NCBI GenBank assembly: GCA_964036045.1 | Contig: OZ038378.1 | Coordinates: 44,294,639 to 44,358,638 of the forward strand | DNA from: Eutreptiella sp. 'Long Island Sound 2002' | Lineage: Eukaryota > Euglenozoa > Euglenophyceae > Eutreptiales > Eutreptiaceae | Direction: 5' to 3' | Length of the DNA: 64,000 bases | Shown: positions 49,303 to 59,928 of the stretch, piece by piece | Layout: each line of letters opens with the position of its first letter | Position numbering within the stretch: position 1 is the first letter of the stretch | Translations under genes and position numbers: made by a program | The notes under the pieces: generated by a model | Told to the model about the DNA's origin: nothing | The model's database searches: none | What the model saw: only the letters and a program-made list of their open reading frames with translations

Positions 49303-50436
49303 AAAGGCGCCAAAATAGCCAAGAACGCTACGTCAGTTATCAGCTTTGCGGGCCTCACAGTATACTTACTGCCCTCGTCACATAAACCAAATGACACATA
49401 CTCCGATGGCAGCAAAATTGGGTCCCCACCCGCTGCAGGGGCCGCAGCACTCCTTTCTACAGGAGAAATCGCTGTATGCAGGGTACCTGGCATCCCGAAC
49501 TCGTACAAGGCAGAGCTAGTTGGCATCCTGCTGGGCTCCCACCTCTCTGCAGCAGTTAAAAAAGTAAAACTGGATTGCCAAGGGGCCATCGCCTCAGCGA
49601 CGGGGACCAAACGGCCTGTCAGACAAGCGACGTGGGTGCTACGAGTTCGGCAGTCCATCCGGGAAAAAGGACAGACCTTAGAGTGGGTGGAAGGACACGT
49701 AGGACACGAATACAATGAGGTCTCCGATGACTTCGCTAAGCAGGGCACTACTCTACCGCGTCCCCCCCCAGTCAAAGCGTCGTCCGTATGGGACATTATC
49801 CGTCATGGTGAACTTGTCCTCCCCCCCCACAAGACGTGGACGCACGACTACACCCCCTCACACACCCATGACCGTTTCCACCCAATCTCTTGGAAACCCC
49901 TGAAGTTTCGTAGAGTCGCCTGGCACAAGTGGCTTTTCGGCCTGCAGTCGCGGCTTGGCTACAGCCATTACGCCACGTTGTGGGCCGATCGCCCATCAGC
50001 TACCCCCTGCCCCACATGCTCTGCCTACCACAACCTCAGTGTTCACGGCGTAGTTACTCACTGCACTCCAGCACACCCCCTTGTCTCTGCGTGGTTGCAG
50101 TCCTGGCAATGTCCTGCCTTGGTGAATAACTGGCGTGCCTTGGCGCACAGACAGGACCTCAGAGTTGCAGGCCGGCTTGCCATTCCACGCTCCCTCTACC
50201 AGTACTTGCGCTCCCACCTCGGGGGCGCCAGAGAGACACGGCAGACCATAGGGCGATTCCAGAGCGCGGTATTGGACAACGTGACGGCAGCCCTCGCCGA
50301 TTGTCACCACATACCTCTCGACGACCATCGGTTTTTTGCCCACACGATTGGCGTGCACCCTCGTTCCTCCTTTGATGAACGTTACCTGCTTTCGTCCCTC
50401 TCTCTCAGTTTCAACTCAATTACGACCCCTCGCTGA
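49303..50436 (+). CDS. LINE RNase H and Cys/His-rich C-terminus
   Basis: In frame with RT after one TGA. RNase H residues: TYSDGSKIG (first Asp), SYKAELVGIL (Glu), VKLDCQGAIAS (second Asp), EVSDDFAKQG (last Asp). The C-terminal domain has CPTCSAYHNLSVHGVVTHC, a C-x2-C...H...C pattern like the zinc-finger-like ends of other LINE ORF2 proteins. Stop TGA at 50,434-50,436. Confidence 0.88.
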   Translation, partial: KGAKIAKNATSVISFAGLTVYLLPSSHKPNDTYSDGSKIGSPPAAGAAALLSTGEIAVCRVPGIPNSYKAELVGILLGSHLSAAVKKVKLDCQGAIASATGTKRPVRQATWVLRVRQSIREKGQTLEWVEGHVGHEYNEVSDDFAKQGTTLPRPPPVKASSVWDIIRHGELVLPPHKTWTHDYTPSHTHDRFHPISWKPLKFRRVAWHKWLFGLQSRLGYSHYATLWADRPSATPCPTCSAYHNLSVHGVVTHCTPAHPLVSAWLQSWQCPALVNNWRALAHRQDLRVAGRLAIPRSLYQYLRSHLGGARETRQTIGRFQSAVLDNVTAALADCHHIPLDDHRFFAHTIGVHPRSSFDERYLLSSLSLSFNSITTPR

Positions 50437-51334
50437 CACGAACATGTCCTGTATGTCTGTTCCCCTTTTCCTGTGACTCCCCTACCCCTGGATGTCACGG
50501 CACGTGCATGCCAGTTACAAGACCTGTTTCATTCCACCCCCCTGCCTTGCTTTCTCTTCCCAGGCAAGTCAACCTGGCAGTCACCTCGAATGCACCAGTG
50601 GATGCCCCTAAACTAATTGGATACTGCCCCAGGGCAATGTACACTATTGACAGGCGGCCACCCACTTGGAATTATTCGCTGCGAAGAATTTCTGTTTGCG
50701 TCTGCGCACCACTCTGTCCTGCTTTCACCCCTCCTGCCCCCCAGGAAGCCCCCTGACCACTGCCTCAGTGCATACCTAATTTTCACGGGTCACGTGCGAC
50801 CTTCTGTGCTGACTGCCCACGCGAGCCAGCGGACATGGACGGGGAGCCGCACCTTTTCTTTTTTTTTCCAGAGCACTAGCCCTGTGTGGCCAACTCGGCA
50901 GTAGGCCAGCGTCTACGTGACACTGGGAAGGGCAGGGCCACCTCTGAACCTGTCCAGTCGCTGCCTTGGCTCGCCCCCCCCCCTGATCCACAACTTTACC
51001 AGGTGGCCACTGACGTCCTTCAGCCCCCCCCCCCCTGCGGTGCTGACCCACGCCACCTTGCCCGTATTATTCTGCATCACTGGATTACTGTCCTGGCAGC
51101 TGCCGGCCCACTGCGTGCCCCACATGTAGGTAGTACCCCCGGGATTACCACACGGGCGACCATGAGTGGGGATGCCACCTCTGTTTACTTTCATTTTACA
51201 AACGCATAGTTCAGCGGCGGAATGTCAGCTCACCGGCCCCCCTCCTGACCTGTGACCTGGGGATGCGGGTCACTCGTTGTATATTGGGCTGGCCTCCTGA
51301 GAACTTTCTGCGAGCTGTCTCAAACTCTGTTTTC
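50437..51334 (+). other. LINE 3' UTR
   Basis: About 900 bp of C-rich noncoding sequence before the poly(A) run; open frames here have low-complexity composition. Confidence 0.6.
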
Positions 51335-51346
51335 AAAAAAAAAAAA

Positions 51347-51367
51347 AGGAGTTCCACTGCCCAGTGT
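51347..51367. repeat. Target-site duplication of the LINE, right copy
   Basis: Exact copy of 46,371-46,391; its first A belongs to the poly(A) run. Confidence 0.85.
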
Positions 51368-51965
51368 ACCTGCACTGTGGCAGCGCATGACAAGAAGTGC
51401 ACTGTCCACTGATTCTGGAAAGTGTGGCAGTGCTTTCCAGTAAGTTCACCGCCCACCGCTGGAGGCATTGGGGCAGTGCATTAGAGGCGTTCCACGATTA
51501 GGCAGTCCCCGAAGCTCCTGGTCCCGTACATTGCACCATATCTACTCTGCACTGTTCCAGGTGGAATGGCAGTGCATTTCGGGGGTCGTGGTGCCCACTG
51601 CCCCCGGGCTGTGAGATGGTGTATTGCAGTGGTTCCATTGTCTACTGCCCCAGAGCAGTGAGGCGGTGTATTACAGAAGTTGTACTGCCCACGACCCCCA
51701 CCGACTGTGGCTGTGCATGACAACAGTTGCACTACCCCCTGCCAACAAGCACGGTAACATTGCGTTGCAGGACTTTATTGTTCAGTGCCCCCCCCCGCAG
51801 CAGGGGAGTGCATTGCAGAAGTTGCACTGCCCACTACCCTGAGGCAGTAAGGAAGTGCATTGCAGGATTTGCAGGGCCTTTTGCCCCCAGGGGGTTGTAG
51901 CAGTGCGCTGCAGGAGTTTCACTGCCCAATGCCCACAAGCAGTGAGCCAGTGCATTGCAAGAGTT
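51348..51965. repeat. Satellite 2, right of the LINE
   Basis: Continues the array interrupted by the LINE: repeated GCAGTGCATTGCAGGAGTT, GCACTGCCCACTGCCCCCA motifs at about 65-75-bp period, seven to nine units. GCAGTGCA and its inverse TGCACTGC give each unit hairpin potential. Confidence 0.75.
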
Positions 51966-52033
51966 TGCTGTTTAGGCAGCCACCGCCTCCTAGGCAGGAC
52001 GCCCCGTCCACCTAGCTGGTGGGCCAGCACACA
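51966..52033. repeat. Satellite 1, single unit
   Basis: GGCAGCCACCGCCTCCTAGG and CACCTAGCTGGTGGGCCAGC match satellite 1. Confidence 0.6.
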
Positions 52034-53690
52034 CCTATGATTTTAAATCTAATTTCGTCACATAACTCAGTATCTTGGCATTTTCCCAAACAGCATGGAA
52101 ATCTCTACATGACTGCGAAGTCGATTTTTGAAAATTCGAATCTTTTAGAGAATCCATTTCTGATCTGGCATCGCACTCACTAAGGATTTCCCGTAATCGC
52201 AGATTCATTCGCGATTTAGCGGCAGCGACGCGAGCGTAAATAGTTAGTTTGGTCGATTTAGGGCGTATCTTTCACGGCACGCAGGAACTGAGCATATGAG
52301 CTTGCGTAACTAAGCATACTCGACATCCTGAGCACATTTAAGGTCCCCTGTCGTCCCCTGCCGTAATGTTATAGGCAATTTTCATCCTTTCCCCCCCCTT
52401 TTGACACCAAAAACGGCTACAAACGGCCTTTGTGCGCTCCATAGAACCACGGCACCGGTACAAGGGCAATGCCCTATTGTTAGATGGCCTATAAAGAGGC
52501 ATTGCATTCAAAAGAGCAAGCAAGCAAGCAAGTAAGTAAATAAGTAAGGGCGGCCGCGTCCGCAGCCTCATCTGACATCTCCTTGCTTGTTTTACATGGT
52601 GGCCGCCTCTGGCGGGAAGGAGAGCTCTCCACCATCAGTTCCCCTGGCGACCCCTTTCTCACCTCACGGCCGAGAACTTAAGCCAGGTTCCCTTGGGGGA
52701 TGACCGGCGGTAGGTGTCCTTCAGTCGCTGCCCGCACGGTCTCAGCTCCCTCCGGTCACCCATCGAAGGACCCTCCGGCCTTCCCCCCCTAGCACAGCCT
52801 TCCGGGCGCCTGCAAGCGGGTTTCCTGTGGATAGCCCTCGCCGACAGCGGAGCATTTCTCTCTGTCAACCACATTCCACCACTCCCCATCCCTCACGGGC
52901 TGGAGTACCCACTCGGCTCCCGGATGCACTTGGGTGTCTTCCATCCGCGGCTGCAGGCCAGGGGGCGACCCTTTCCACGTTCCCCCAGGTCCCGCTCACG
53001 CGTGAACCTACGTGTACTTAGGCCATTGACCCGGGGACCTCAGGGTCAACCCTCACCCCTGCGGACACCCCACGGCTGTCCCGGAGTTCAGGGCATTTTC
53101 CCGACTTCCCGTGGCCAGGCTCCCCATGGTTGGCCCATGGTTTGCCACTCCATGGCGACTGGTTTCCCAATCCCACGGGGCTGTTGCTTGGCGCTTTCGG
53201 CCTCCCTTCCCATCCCATGTCCTGTTCCCCTTCGCCACATACCGTCACCGGCCCAATCCCCGCTTCCGGTGGTTTTCCGATGCATTGGGGCTGTTGTGTG
53301 GCCCGTACCACACCCCTGTCCTAGCCCCGCCCCCCCCTCCCGGCCCTCATCCCGTGTTTATACCCCACCGGGCCGCCAGCAACCCCGTGCCGCAGGCCCA
53401 CAGGATCCTCATCCATCCGGGGACCATTTCCTGCTCCTTGCACGGGTCGCTCCTATCCTCTCCCCTGCTTCCGCGCACCCGGCGCGCTCTTCTCCGCACG
53501 TTCCTGTCCGGGTTGTCTTGCCACTGTTCCTGTGTCATGGCCCCTTTGGCCCACCTATGCTTTGGCAAGAGAACACAGCGTAACCAGGCGGCTGTGGCCT
53601 AGCAGGGACGCCACCACACATTGTTGTGTTCTGTGTTATGTAAGCTTGCACCGCCTGCTGTCTTGCCGTCCTTGACGTCTTCTTGTCGCG
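52034..53690. other. Unassigned GC-rich region
   Basis: AT-rich to about 52,400, then GC-rich. Contains a short CAAG/TAAG microsatellite (52,518-52,549). A 289-codon plus-strand frame (52,714-53,583) is Pro/Ser/Arg-rich and overlapped by long frames on other strands; this is typical of stop-poor GC-rich DNA and I do not call it a gene. Confidence 0.5.
52518..52549. repeat. CAAG/TAAG microsatellite
   Basis: Runs of CAAG changing to TAAG and TAAA tetramers. Confidence 0.8.
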
Positions 53691-53691
53691 G

Positions 53692-56600
53692 CAGGGGCAG
53701 GGGGAGGAACAGAGGCAGGGGCTGGGGCGGCATGGGCAGGGGCAGGGGCAGGGGCAGGGGCAGGGGCAGGGGCAGGAGCAGGGGCCATGGGAGCGGCAGG
53801 GGCAGTGGCAGGGGCAGTGGCAGGGGCAGGGGCATGGGCAGGGACAGTGGTTGGTGCAAGGGCAGTGGCAGGGGCAGGGGCAGGGGCAGTTGCAGGGGCA
53901 GGGGCAGGGGCAGGGGCTGGGGCAGGGACAGAGGTAGGGGCAGGGGGGGCAAGGGCAGGGGCAGGGGCAGTGGCTGGGGCAGGGGCAGGGGCAGGGGCAG
54001 GGGCAGTGGCAGGAGCCGGGGCAGTGGGAGGGGTAAGGGCAGTGGCAGGAGCAGGGGCCGGGGCAGGGGCAGGGGCAGTGGCAGGGGCAGGGGCTGGGGC
54101 AGGGGCAAGTGCAGGGACACAGCCAGTAGCTGGGGCAAGGGCAGTGGCAGGGGCAGGGACATGGGTAGGGGCAGGGGCAGGAGCAGGGGCAGGGGCAGTA
54201 GCAGGGGCACAGGCATAGGCAGGGGCAGGGGCAGGGGCAGGGGCAGAGGCAGTGGCAGGGGTAGTGGCAGGGGCAGGGGCAGGGGCAGTGGCAGGGGCAG
54301 TGGCAGTAGCAGGGGCAGGGGCAGGGGCAGTGGCAGTAGCAGGGGCAGGGGCAGTGGCTGTGGCAGGGGCAGGGGCAGAGGCATGGGCAGGGGGGGCAGG
54401 GGCATGGGGAAGGGGATGTGGCAGGGGCAGGGGCAGTGGCAGGGGCAGGGACAGGGGCAGCGGCAGGGGCAGGGGCAGGGGCAGGGGCAGTGGTTGGGGC
54501 AGGGGCAGTGGCAGGGGCAGGGGCAGGGGCATGGGCAGGGACAGGGGCAGGGGCAGGGGCCGGGGCTGTGGAGGGTGCAGGGGCAGTGGCACGGGCAGGG
54601 GCAGGGGCAGATGCTAGGGCAGGGGCAGGAGCAGGGACTGGGGCAGGGGCAGAGGCAGGGGCACGCGTGGGGGCAGGGGCAGGGGCAGGGACAGTGGCTG
54701 AGGCAGGGGCAGGGGCAGTAGCAGGGGCACAGGCAGGGGCAGAACAGGGGCAGGGGCAGGGGCAGGGGCACGGCAGGGGCAATGGCAGTGGCAGGGTCAG
54801 GGGCAGGGGCAGTGGCTGTAGCAGGGGCAGGGGCAGGGGCTGGGGCATGGGCGGTGGCAGGGGCAGGGGCAGGGGCAGGGGCAGTGGCTGGGGCAGTGGC
54901 AGTGGCAGGGGCAAAGGCAGGGGCAGAGGCGGGGGCAGGGGGGGCAGGGGCAGGGGCAGGGGCAGTGGCAGGAGCAGGGGCAGGGGCAGGGGCAGGGGCA
55001 GGGGCCGGGGCAGTGGCAGGAGCAGGGGCAGTGGGAGGGGCAAGGGCAGTGGCAGGGGGGGCAGGGGCAGTGGCAGGAGCAGGGGCAGGGGCAGGGGCAG
55101 GGGCAGTCACAGTTGCTGGGGCAGGGGCAGGGGCAGGGACAGGGGCCGTGGCTGTGGCAGGGGCAGTGGCAGGGGCAGAGGCAGGGGCAGGGGGGGGCAG
55201 GGGCAGGGGCAGGGGCAGTGGCAGCGGCAGGGGCAGGGGCAGGGGCTGGGGCAGGGGCTGTGGCAGGAGCAGGGGCAGTGGGCAGGGCAGGGGCAGTGGC
55301 AGGGGCTGTCGCAGGGGCAGGGGCAGGGGCAGTGGGAAGAACAGGGGCAGTGGCAGGGGCAGGGGCACGGGCAGTTGCAGGGGCAGGGGCAGCGGCAGGG
55401 GCTTGGGCAGGGGCAGAGCCAGGGGCAGTGGCAGTGACAGGGGCAGGGGCAGGGGCAGAGGCAGGGGCAGGGGGGCAGGGACAGGGGCAAGTGCAGTGGC
55501 AGGGGCAGTGGCAGGGGCCGTGGCAGTGGCAACGGCAGGTGCAGGGGCAGGGGCAGGGGCCGTGGCAGTGGCAAGGGCAGGGGTTCGGGCAGGGGCATTG
55601 GCAAGCGCAGCGGCAGGGGCAGGGGCTGGGCCAGTGGCAGGGGCAGTGGCAGTGGCAGGTGCAGGGGCAGTGGCAGTGGCAGTAGCAGTAGCAGGGGTAG
55701 GGGCAGGGGCAGTGGCAGTGGCAGGGGCAGGAACAGGGGCCGTGGCGGTGGCAGGGGCAGGGGTAGGGGCAGGGGCAGGGGAAGTGGCAGGAGCAGGGGC
55801 AGTTGCAGGGACAGGGGCAGCGTCAGGGGCCGTGGTAGGGGCAGGGGAAGGGGCATGGGCAGGGGCAGTAGCAGGGGCAGAGGCAGGGGCCGGGGCGGGG
55901 ACAGGGGCAGGGGTAGAGGCAGTGGCAGGGGCAGTGGCAGTGGCAGGGGCAGGGGCAGTGGCAGTGGCAGTAGCAGGGGCATGGGCAGGGGCAGGGGCAG
56001 TGGCAGTAGCAGGGGCAGGAGCAGGGGCAGGGGCAGGGGCAGTGGCAGTGGCAGGGGCAGGGACAGGGGCAGAAGGAGGGGCAGGGGGGGCAGGGGCAGG
56101 GGCAGAGGCTGGGGCAGGGGCAGTGGCAGGAGCCGGGGCAGTGGGAGGGGCAAGGGCAGGGGCAGGGACAGGGGCCGGCGCAGGGGCACTGGCAGTAGCA
56201 GGGGCAGGGGCAGGGGCAGGGGGAGGGGCAGGGGCAGGGGCAGGTGCAGGGGCAGGGGCAGGGGCAGAGGCAGGGGCAAGGGCAGGGGCAGGGGCAGTGG
56301 CAACGGCAGTGGCAGGGGCAGGGGCTGAGCCAGTGGCAGGGGCAGTGGCAGTGGCAGGGGCAGGGGCAGTGGCAGTAGCAGTAGCAGGGGCAGGGGCAGG
56401 GGCAGGGGCAGTGGCAGTAGCAGGGGCAGTGGCAGGGGCAGGGGCAGGGGCCGTGGCAGTGGCAGGGGCAGGAGCAGGGGCAGAGGCAGGGGCAGGGGGG
56501 GCAGGGGCAGGGGCAGTGGCAGGAGCAGGGGCAGGGGCAGGGGCTGGGGCAGGGGCAGGCGCAGGGGCAGGAGCAGGGGCACTGGGAGGGGCCGAGGCAG

Positions 56601-57762
56601 TGGCAGGGGCAGGCGCAGGGGCAGGGGCATGGGCAGGGGCCGCGGGAGGTGCAAGGGCAGTGGCAGGGGCAGGTGTAGGGGCAGTTGCAGGGGCAGGGGC
56701 AGGGGCAGGGGCTGGGGCAGGGGCAGAGGCAGGGGCAGTGGCAGTGGCAGGGGCAGGGGCAGGGGCAGAGGCAGGGGCACGGGCAGGGGCAGGGGCCGGG
56801 GCAGGGGCCGTGGCAGAGGCAGTGGCGGCGGCAGGGGCAGGGGCAGTGGCAGGGGCAGTGGCACTGGCAGGGGCAGGGGCCGGGGCAGTGGCAGTGGCAG
56901 TTGCAGGGGCAGCGGCAGTAGCAGGGGCAGGGGCAGGGGCAGGGGCAGGGGCAGGGGCAGGGGCAGGGGCAGCGGTTGGGGCAGGGGCTGTGGCAGGGGC
57001 AGGGGCTGCGGCTTGGGCAGGGGCAGGGTCAGGGGCAGGGGCAGGGGCTGGGGCACGGACAGTAGCAGGGGCAGAGGCAGGGGCAGGGGTAGGGGCAGGG
57101 GCAGGGGCAGGGGCAGGGGCCGGGGGAGTGGCTCGGGCAGTGGCAGTGTCAGGGGCAGGGGCAGGGGCAGTGGCTGTAGCAGGGGCAGGGGCAGGGGCAG
57201 TGGCGGTTGCTGGGGCAAGGGGCAGGGGCAGGAGCAGTGGCAGTGGTAGGGGCAGGGGCAGGGGCAGTGGCAGAGGCACGGGGGGCACGGGCAGCGGCAG
57301 GAGCAGTGGCAGGAGCAGGGGCAGGGGCAGGGGCTGGGGCAGGGGCCGGGGCAGTGGCAGGAGCAGGGGCCGTAGGAGGGGCAGGGGCAGTTGCAGGGGC
57401 AGGGGCAGGGGCCGCGGCAGGGGCAGGGGCAGGGGCAGGGGCAGTGGCAGGAGCAGGGGCAGTGGCAGGGGCAGTGGCAGGAGCAGGGGCAGGGGCAGGG
57501 GTAGGGGCAGGTGCATGGGCTGTGGCAGGAGCAGGGGCAATGGCAGGGGCAGGGGCCGGGGCAGGGGCAGGGGCAGAGGCAGTGGCAGGGGCAGCGGCAG
57601 GGGTCGGGGCCGGGGCAGGGACAGGGGCAGGGGCAGTGGCAGGGGCAGGGGCAGGGGCAGGGGTAGGGGCAGGGGCAGGGGCAGGGGCTGGGGCAGGGGC
57701 AGGGGCAGGGGCTGGGGCAGGGGCTGGGGCAGGGGCTGTGGCAGGAGCAGGGTAAAGGTAAA
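53692..57762. repeat. GGGGCA hexanucleotide array 1
   Basis: About 4.07 kb of hexamers, mostly GGGGCA with GTGGCA, GAGGCA, GGAGCA, GGGACA and CTGGGG-type variants. The hexamer contains no stop on either strand, so all six frames are open for hundreds to over a thousand codons (Gly-Gln, Gly-Ala/Val-Ala, Gly-Arg on plus; Pro-Leu, Pro-Ala, Cys-Pro on minus). Runs of four G on one strand give strong G-quadruplex potential. It ends at three GGTAAA copies (57,751-57,768). Confidence 0.95.
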
Positions 57763-57835
57763 GGTAAAGTGCTCGGGCGATCTCCGAACTCCAGCGTATC
57801 CGTGATCCCTACCTGTCCCAAGGCACAGCACGCTA
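57751..57835. repeat. Array 1 end block: (GGTAAA)3 and GTGCTCGGGCG block, partial
   Basis: GGTAAAGGTAAAGGTAAAG then TGCTCGGGCGATCTCCGAAC and CAGCGTATCCGTGATCCCTA. The same junction ends array 2 at 63,443. Here the block stops after CTACCTGTCCC, before the tRNA-like part. Confidence 0.85.
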
Positions 57836-58090
57836 CATCATACTACACTCATCAAAACAGCTGCAACTCCGGTACAGTGAATTCGCGGGAAACGTAAAGA
57901 GCCACTGTATCATACAGTGCATAGAAGTCCCAGTGCGGAGCGTGCCCTCGCTCACACGGGCACACGACACAGGCGTTCCTGTACTTCGGTCCTGCTTCTG
58001 CCGCCTGGCACCGCAAGACATCACAGTACAGCACTTGCAACGTGTACTGGCCGCCCCGCCGCAGTGCTCGAGGTGGCACGCGCACAGACA
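57836..58090. other. Short unique spacer
   Basis: About 255 bp without matches elsewhere in the window and without a convincing ORF. Confidence 0.5.
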
Positions 58091-58373
58091 GTGGTCAGTG
58101 GCGTGTAGCACGTCCAGCTTGGCTCGCCGAATGCCCAAGATGGACACCGTAACGCCGGGACTGCTGTGATGGGTGGTCAGTGTCGTGTAGCACGTCCAGC
58201 TTGGCTCGCCGAATGCCCAAGATGGACACCGTAACGCCGGGACTGCTGTGATGGGTGGTAAAGTGCTCGGGCGCTCACCGAACTCCAGCGTATCCGTGAT
58301 CCCTACCTGTCCCTCGCAGCATCCCTTCCGGCTCGCGGGGTCACAGACACCCTAGCGCCTAGGACACTGCGTT

Positions 58374-58446
58374 CCAACCCCACCGGGATTCGAACCGAGC
58401 ACCTCTAGTTCAGGTGTCACGTGCATGACCGCTGAACTACGCGACC
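58374..58446 (-). other. tRNA-like sequence, copy 1
   Basis: Minus strand begins GGTCGCG, then a perfect A box (TAGTTCAGCGG) and perfect B box (GGTTCGAATCC) at normal tRNA spacing. A five-pair stem CACCT/AGGTG encloses the seven-base loop GAACTAG, but position 33 is not T, the stem sits about four bases late, and the 3' end does not pair with GGTCGCG. So it is a Pol III-promoter-like tRNA relative, not a functional tRNA. Confidence 0.65.
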
Positions 58447-58662
58447 TTCTCTCTGTGATGGGTGGTCAGTGGCGTGTAGCACGTCCAGCTTGGCTCGCCG
58501 AATGCCCAAGATGGACACCGTAACGCCGGGACTGCTGTGATGGGTGGTAAAGTGCTCGGGCGCTCACCGAACTCCAGCGTATCCGTGATCCCTACCTGTC
58601 CCTCGCAGCATCCCTTCCGGCTCGCGGGGTCACAGACACCCTAGCGCCTAGGACACTGCGTT

Positions 58663-58735
58663 CCAACCCCACCGGGATTCGAACCGAGCACCTCTAGTTC
58701 AGGTGTCACGTGCATGACCGCTGAACTACGCGACC
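58663..58735 (-). other. tRNA-like sequence, copy 2
   Basis: Identical to copy 1 as far as I can see, 289 bp downstream. Confidence 0.65.
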
Positions 58736-58951
58736 TTCTCTCTGTGATGGGTGGTCAGTGGCGTGTAGCACGTCCAGCTTGGCTCGCCGAATGCCCAAGA
58801 TGGACACCGTAACGCCGGGACTGCTGTGATGGGTGGTAAAGTGCTCGGGCGCTCACCGAACTCCAGCGTATCCGTGATCCCTACCTGTCCCTCGCAGCAT
58901 CCCTTCCGGCTCGCGGGGTCACAGACACCCTAGCGCCTAGGACACTGCGTT

Positions 58952-59024
58952 CCAACCCCACCGGGATTCGAACCGAGCACCTCTAGTTCAGGTGTCACGT
59001 GCATGACCGCTGAACTACGCGACC
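58952..59024 (-). other. tRNA-like sequence, copy 3
   Basis: Identical to copies 1 and 2, a further 289 bp downstream. Confidence 0.65.
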
Positions 59025-59607
59025 TTCTCTCTGTGATGGGTGGTCAGTGGCGTGTAGCACGTCCAGCTTGGCTCGCCGAATGCCCAAGATGGACACCGTA
59101 ACGCCGGGACTGCTGTGATGGGTGGTCAGTGGCGTGTAGCACGTCCAGCTTGGCTCGCCGAATGCCCAAGATGGACACCGTAACGCCGGGACTGCTGTGA
59201 TGGGTGGTCAGTGGCGTGTAGCACGTCCAGCTTGGCTCGCCGAATGCCCAAGATGGACACCGTAACGCCGGGACTGCTGTGATGGGTGGTCAGTGGCGTG
59301 TAGCACGTCCAGCTTGGCTCGCCGAATGCCCAAGATGGACACCGTAACGCCGGGACTGCTGTGATGGGTGGTCAGTGGCGTGTAGCACGTCCAGCTTGGC
59401 TCGCCGAATGCCCAAGATGGACACCGTAACGCCGGGACTGCTGTGATGGGTGGTCAGTGGCGTGTAGCACGTCCAGCTTGGCTCGCCGAATGCCCAAGAT
59501 GGACACCGTAACGCCGGGACTGCGGTGTTTGGTGACCCGTGTGTGGAAGCTAGTCCAGCTTGGCTCGCCGAATGCCCGAAGAGGGCACCGTAACGCCGGG
59601 ACCGCTG

Positions 59608-59928
59608 TGAGAAAACACACAGGCAATACACACCCTGCCCTACCCTCAACAGGCACACCCTCAGGTCCCTAAACCTGCCACTTGCCGTGCTCCCTCCCCT
59701 GGTGTTCACCCTCACACTGGCGGTGTTTAGCCCCGACCGGCTCGCGGAACGCCCTATGAGACGTCCTATCGCCCTCAGGCCCACCTGCACCCTGGTTTCA
59801 GCGGTATCGGTATGTTCCAACGTTTGTACACCCCTTCCACCTGGGTACGCGTGGCTGTTACGCCCATGTCCCTTGGTTTGACACGCCATTCTCAAAGGCG
59901 ACAGGGCGCTGCCGAGCGGTGTTGGTCC
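59608..59928. other. Spacer between satellite and array 2
   Basis: No ORF or repeat recognised apart from its borders. Confidence 0.5.

Larger units (their letters stand above)
46392..51346 (+). mobile_element. LINE (APE, RT, RNase H) with poly(A) tail
   Basis: A 4.96-kb non-LTR retrotransposon between 21-bp target duplications, ending in 13 A (51,335-51,347, the last shared with the duplication). Domain order: a short 5' region, apurinic endonuclease (frameshifted), reverse transcriptase with YVDD, RNase H, and a Cys/His-rich C-terminus; 3' UTR about 0.9 kb. No clear ORF1 protein is visible, so the 5' end may be truncated. An RNase H domain after RT places it with RNase-H-bearing LINE clades; I cannot choose the clade. 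Confidence 0.9.
58091..59607. repeat. 82-bp satellite array with three composite units
   Basis: Near-identical 82-bp units (GTGATGGGTGGTCAGTGGCG ... CGTAACGCCGGGACTGCT). Consecutive copies begin at about 59,041, 59,123, 59,205, 59,287, 59,369 and 59,451. Between 58,258 and 59,030 every 82-bp unit is followed by a ~207-bp block (GTGCTCGGGCG block plus tRNA-like sequence), giving three 289-bp composite units. A diverged copy ends at about 59,607. Confidence 0.93.

Noticed and set aside
38103-52033. CRISPR-like array in the regular repeats
   Set aside because: Units are degenerate satellites without short identical repeats alternating with unique spacers, and the DNA is eukaryotic.
52714-53583. 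289-codon Pro/Ser/Arg-rich frame
   Set aside because: GC-rich sequence with overlapping long frames on both strands and no domain or homologue-like motif.
53599-57831. Open frames of 500 to 1,410 codons on both strands in array 1 (Pro-Leu, Pro-Ala, Gly-Arg, Gly-Ala repeats)
   Set aside because: The six-base repeat has no stop in any frame, so all six frames are open at once. No unique domain or codon-position signal is present.
58374-59024. A cluster of functional tRNA genes
   Set aside because: The ends do not pair, the anticodon loop lacks T at position 33, and the anticodon stem is displaced; I list them as tRNA-like only.
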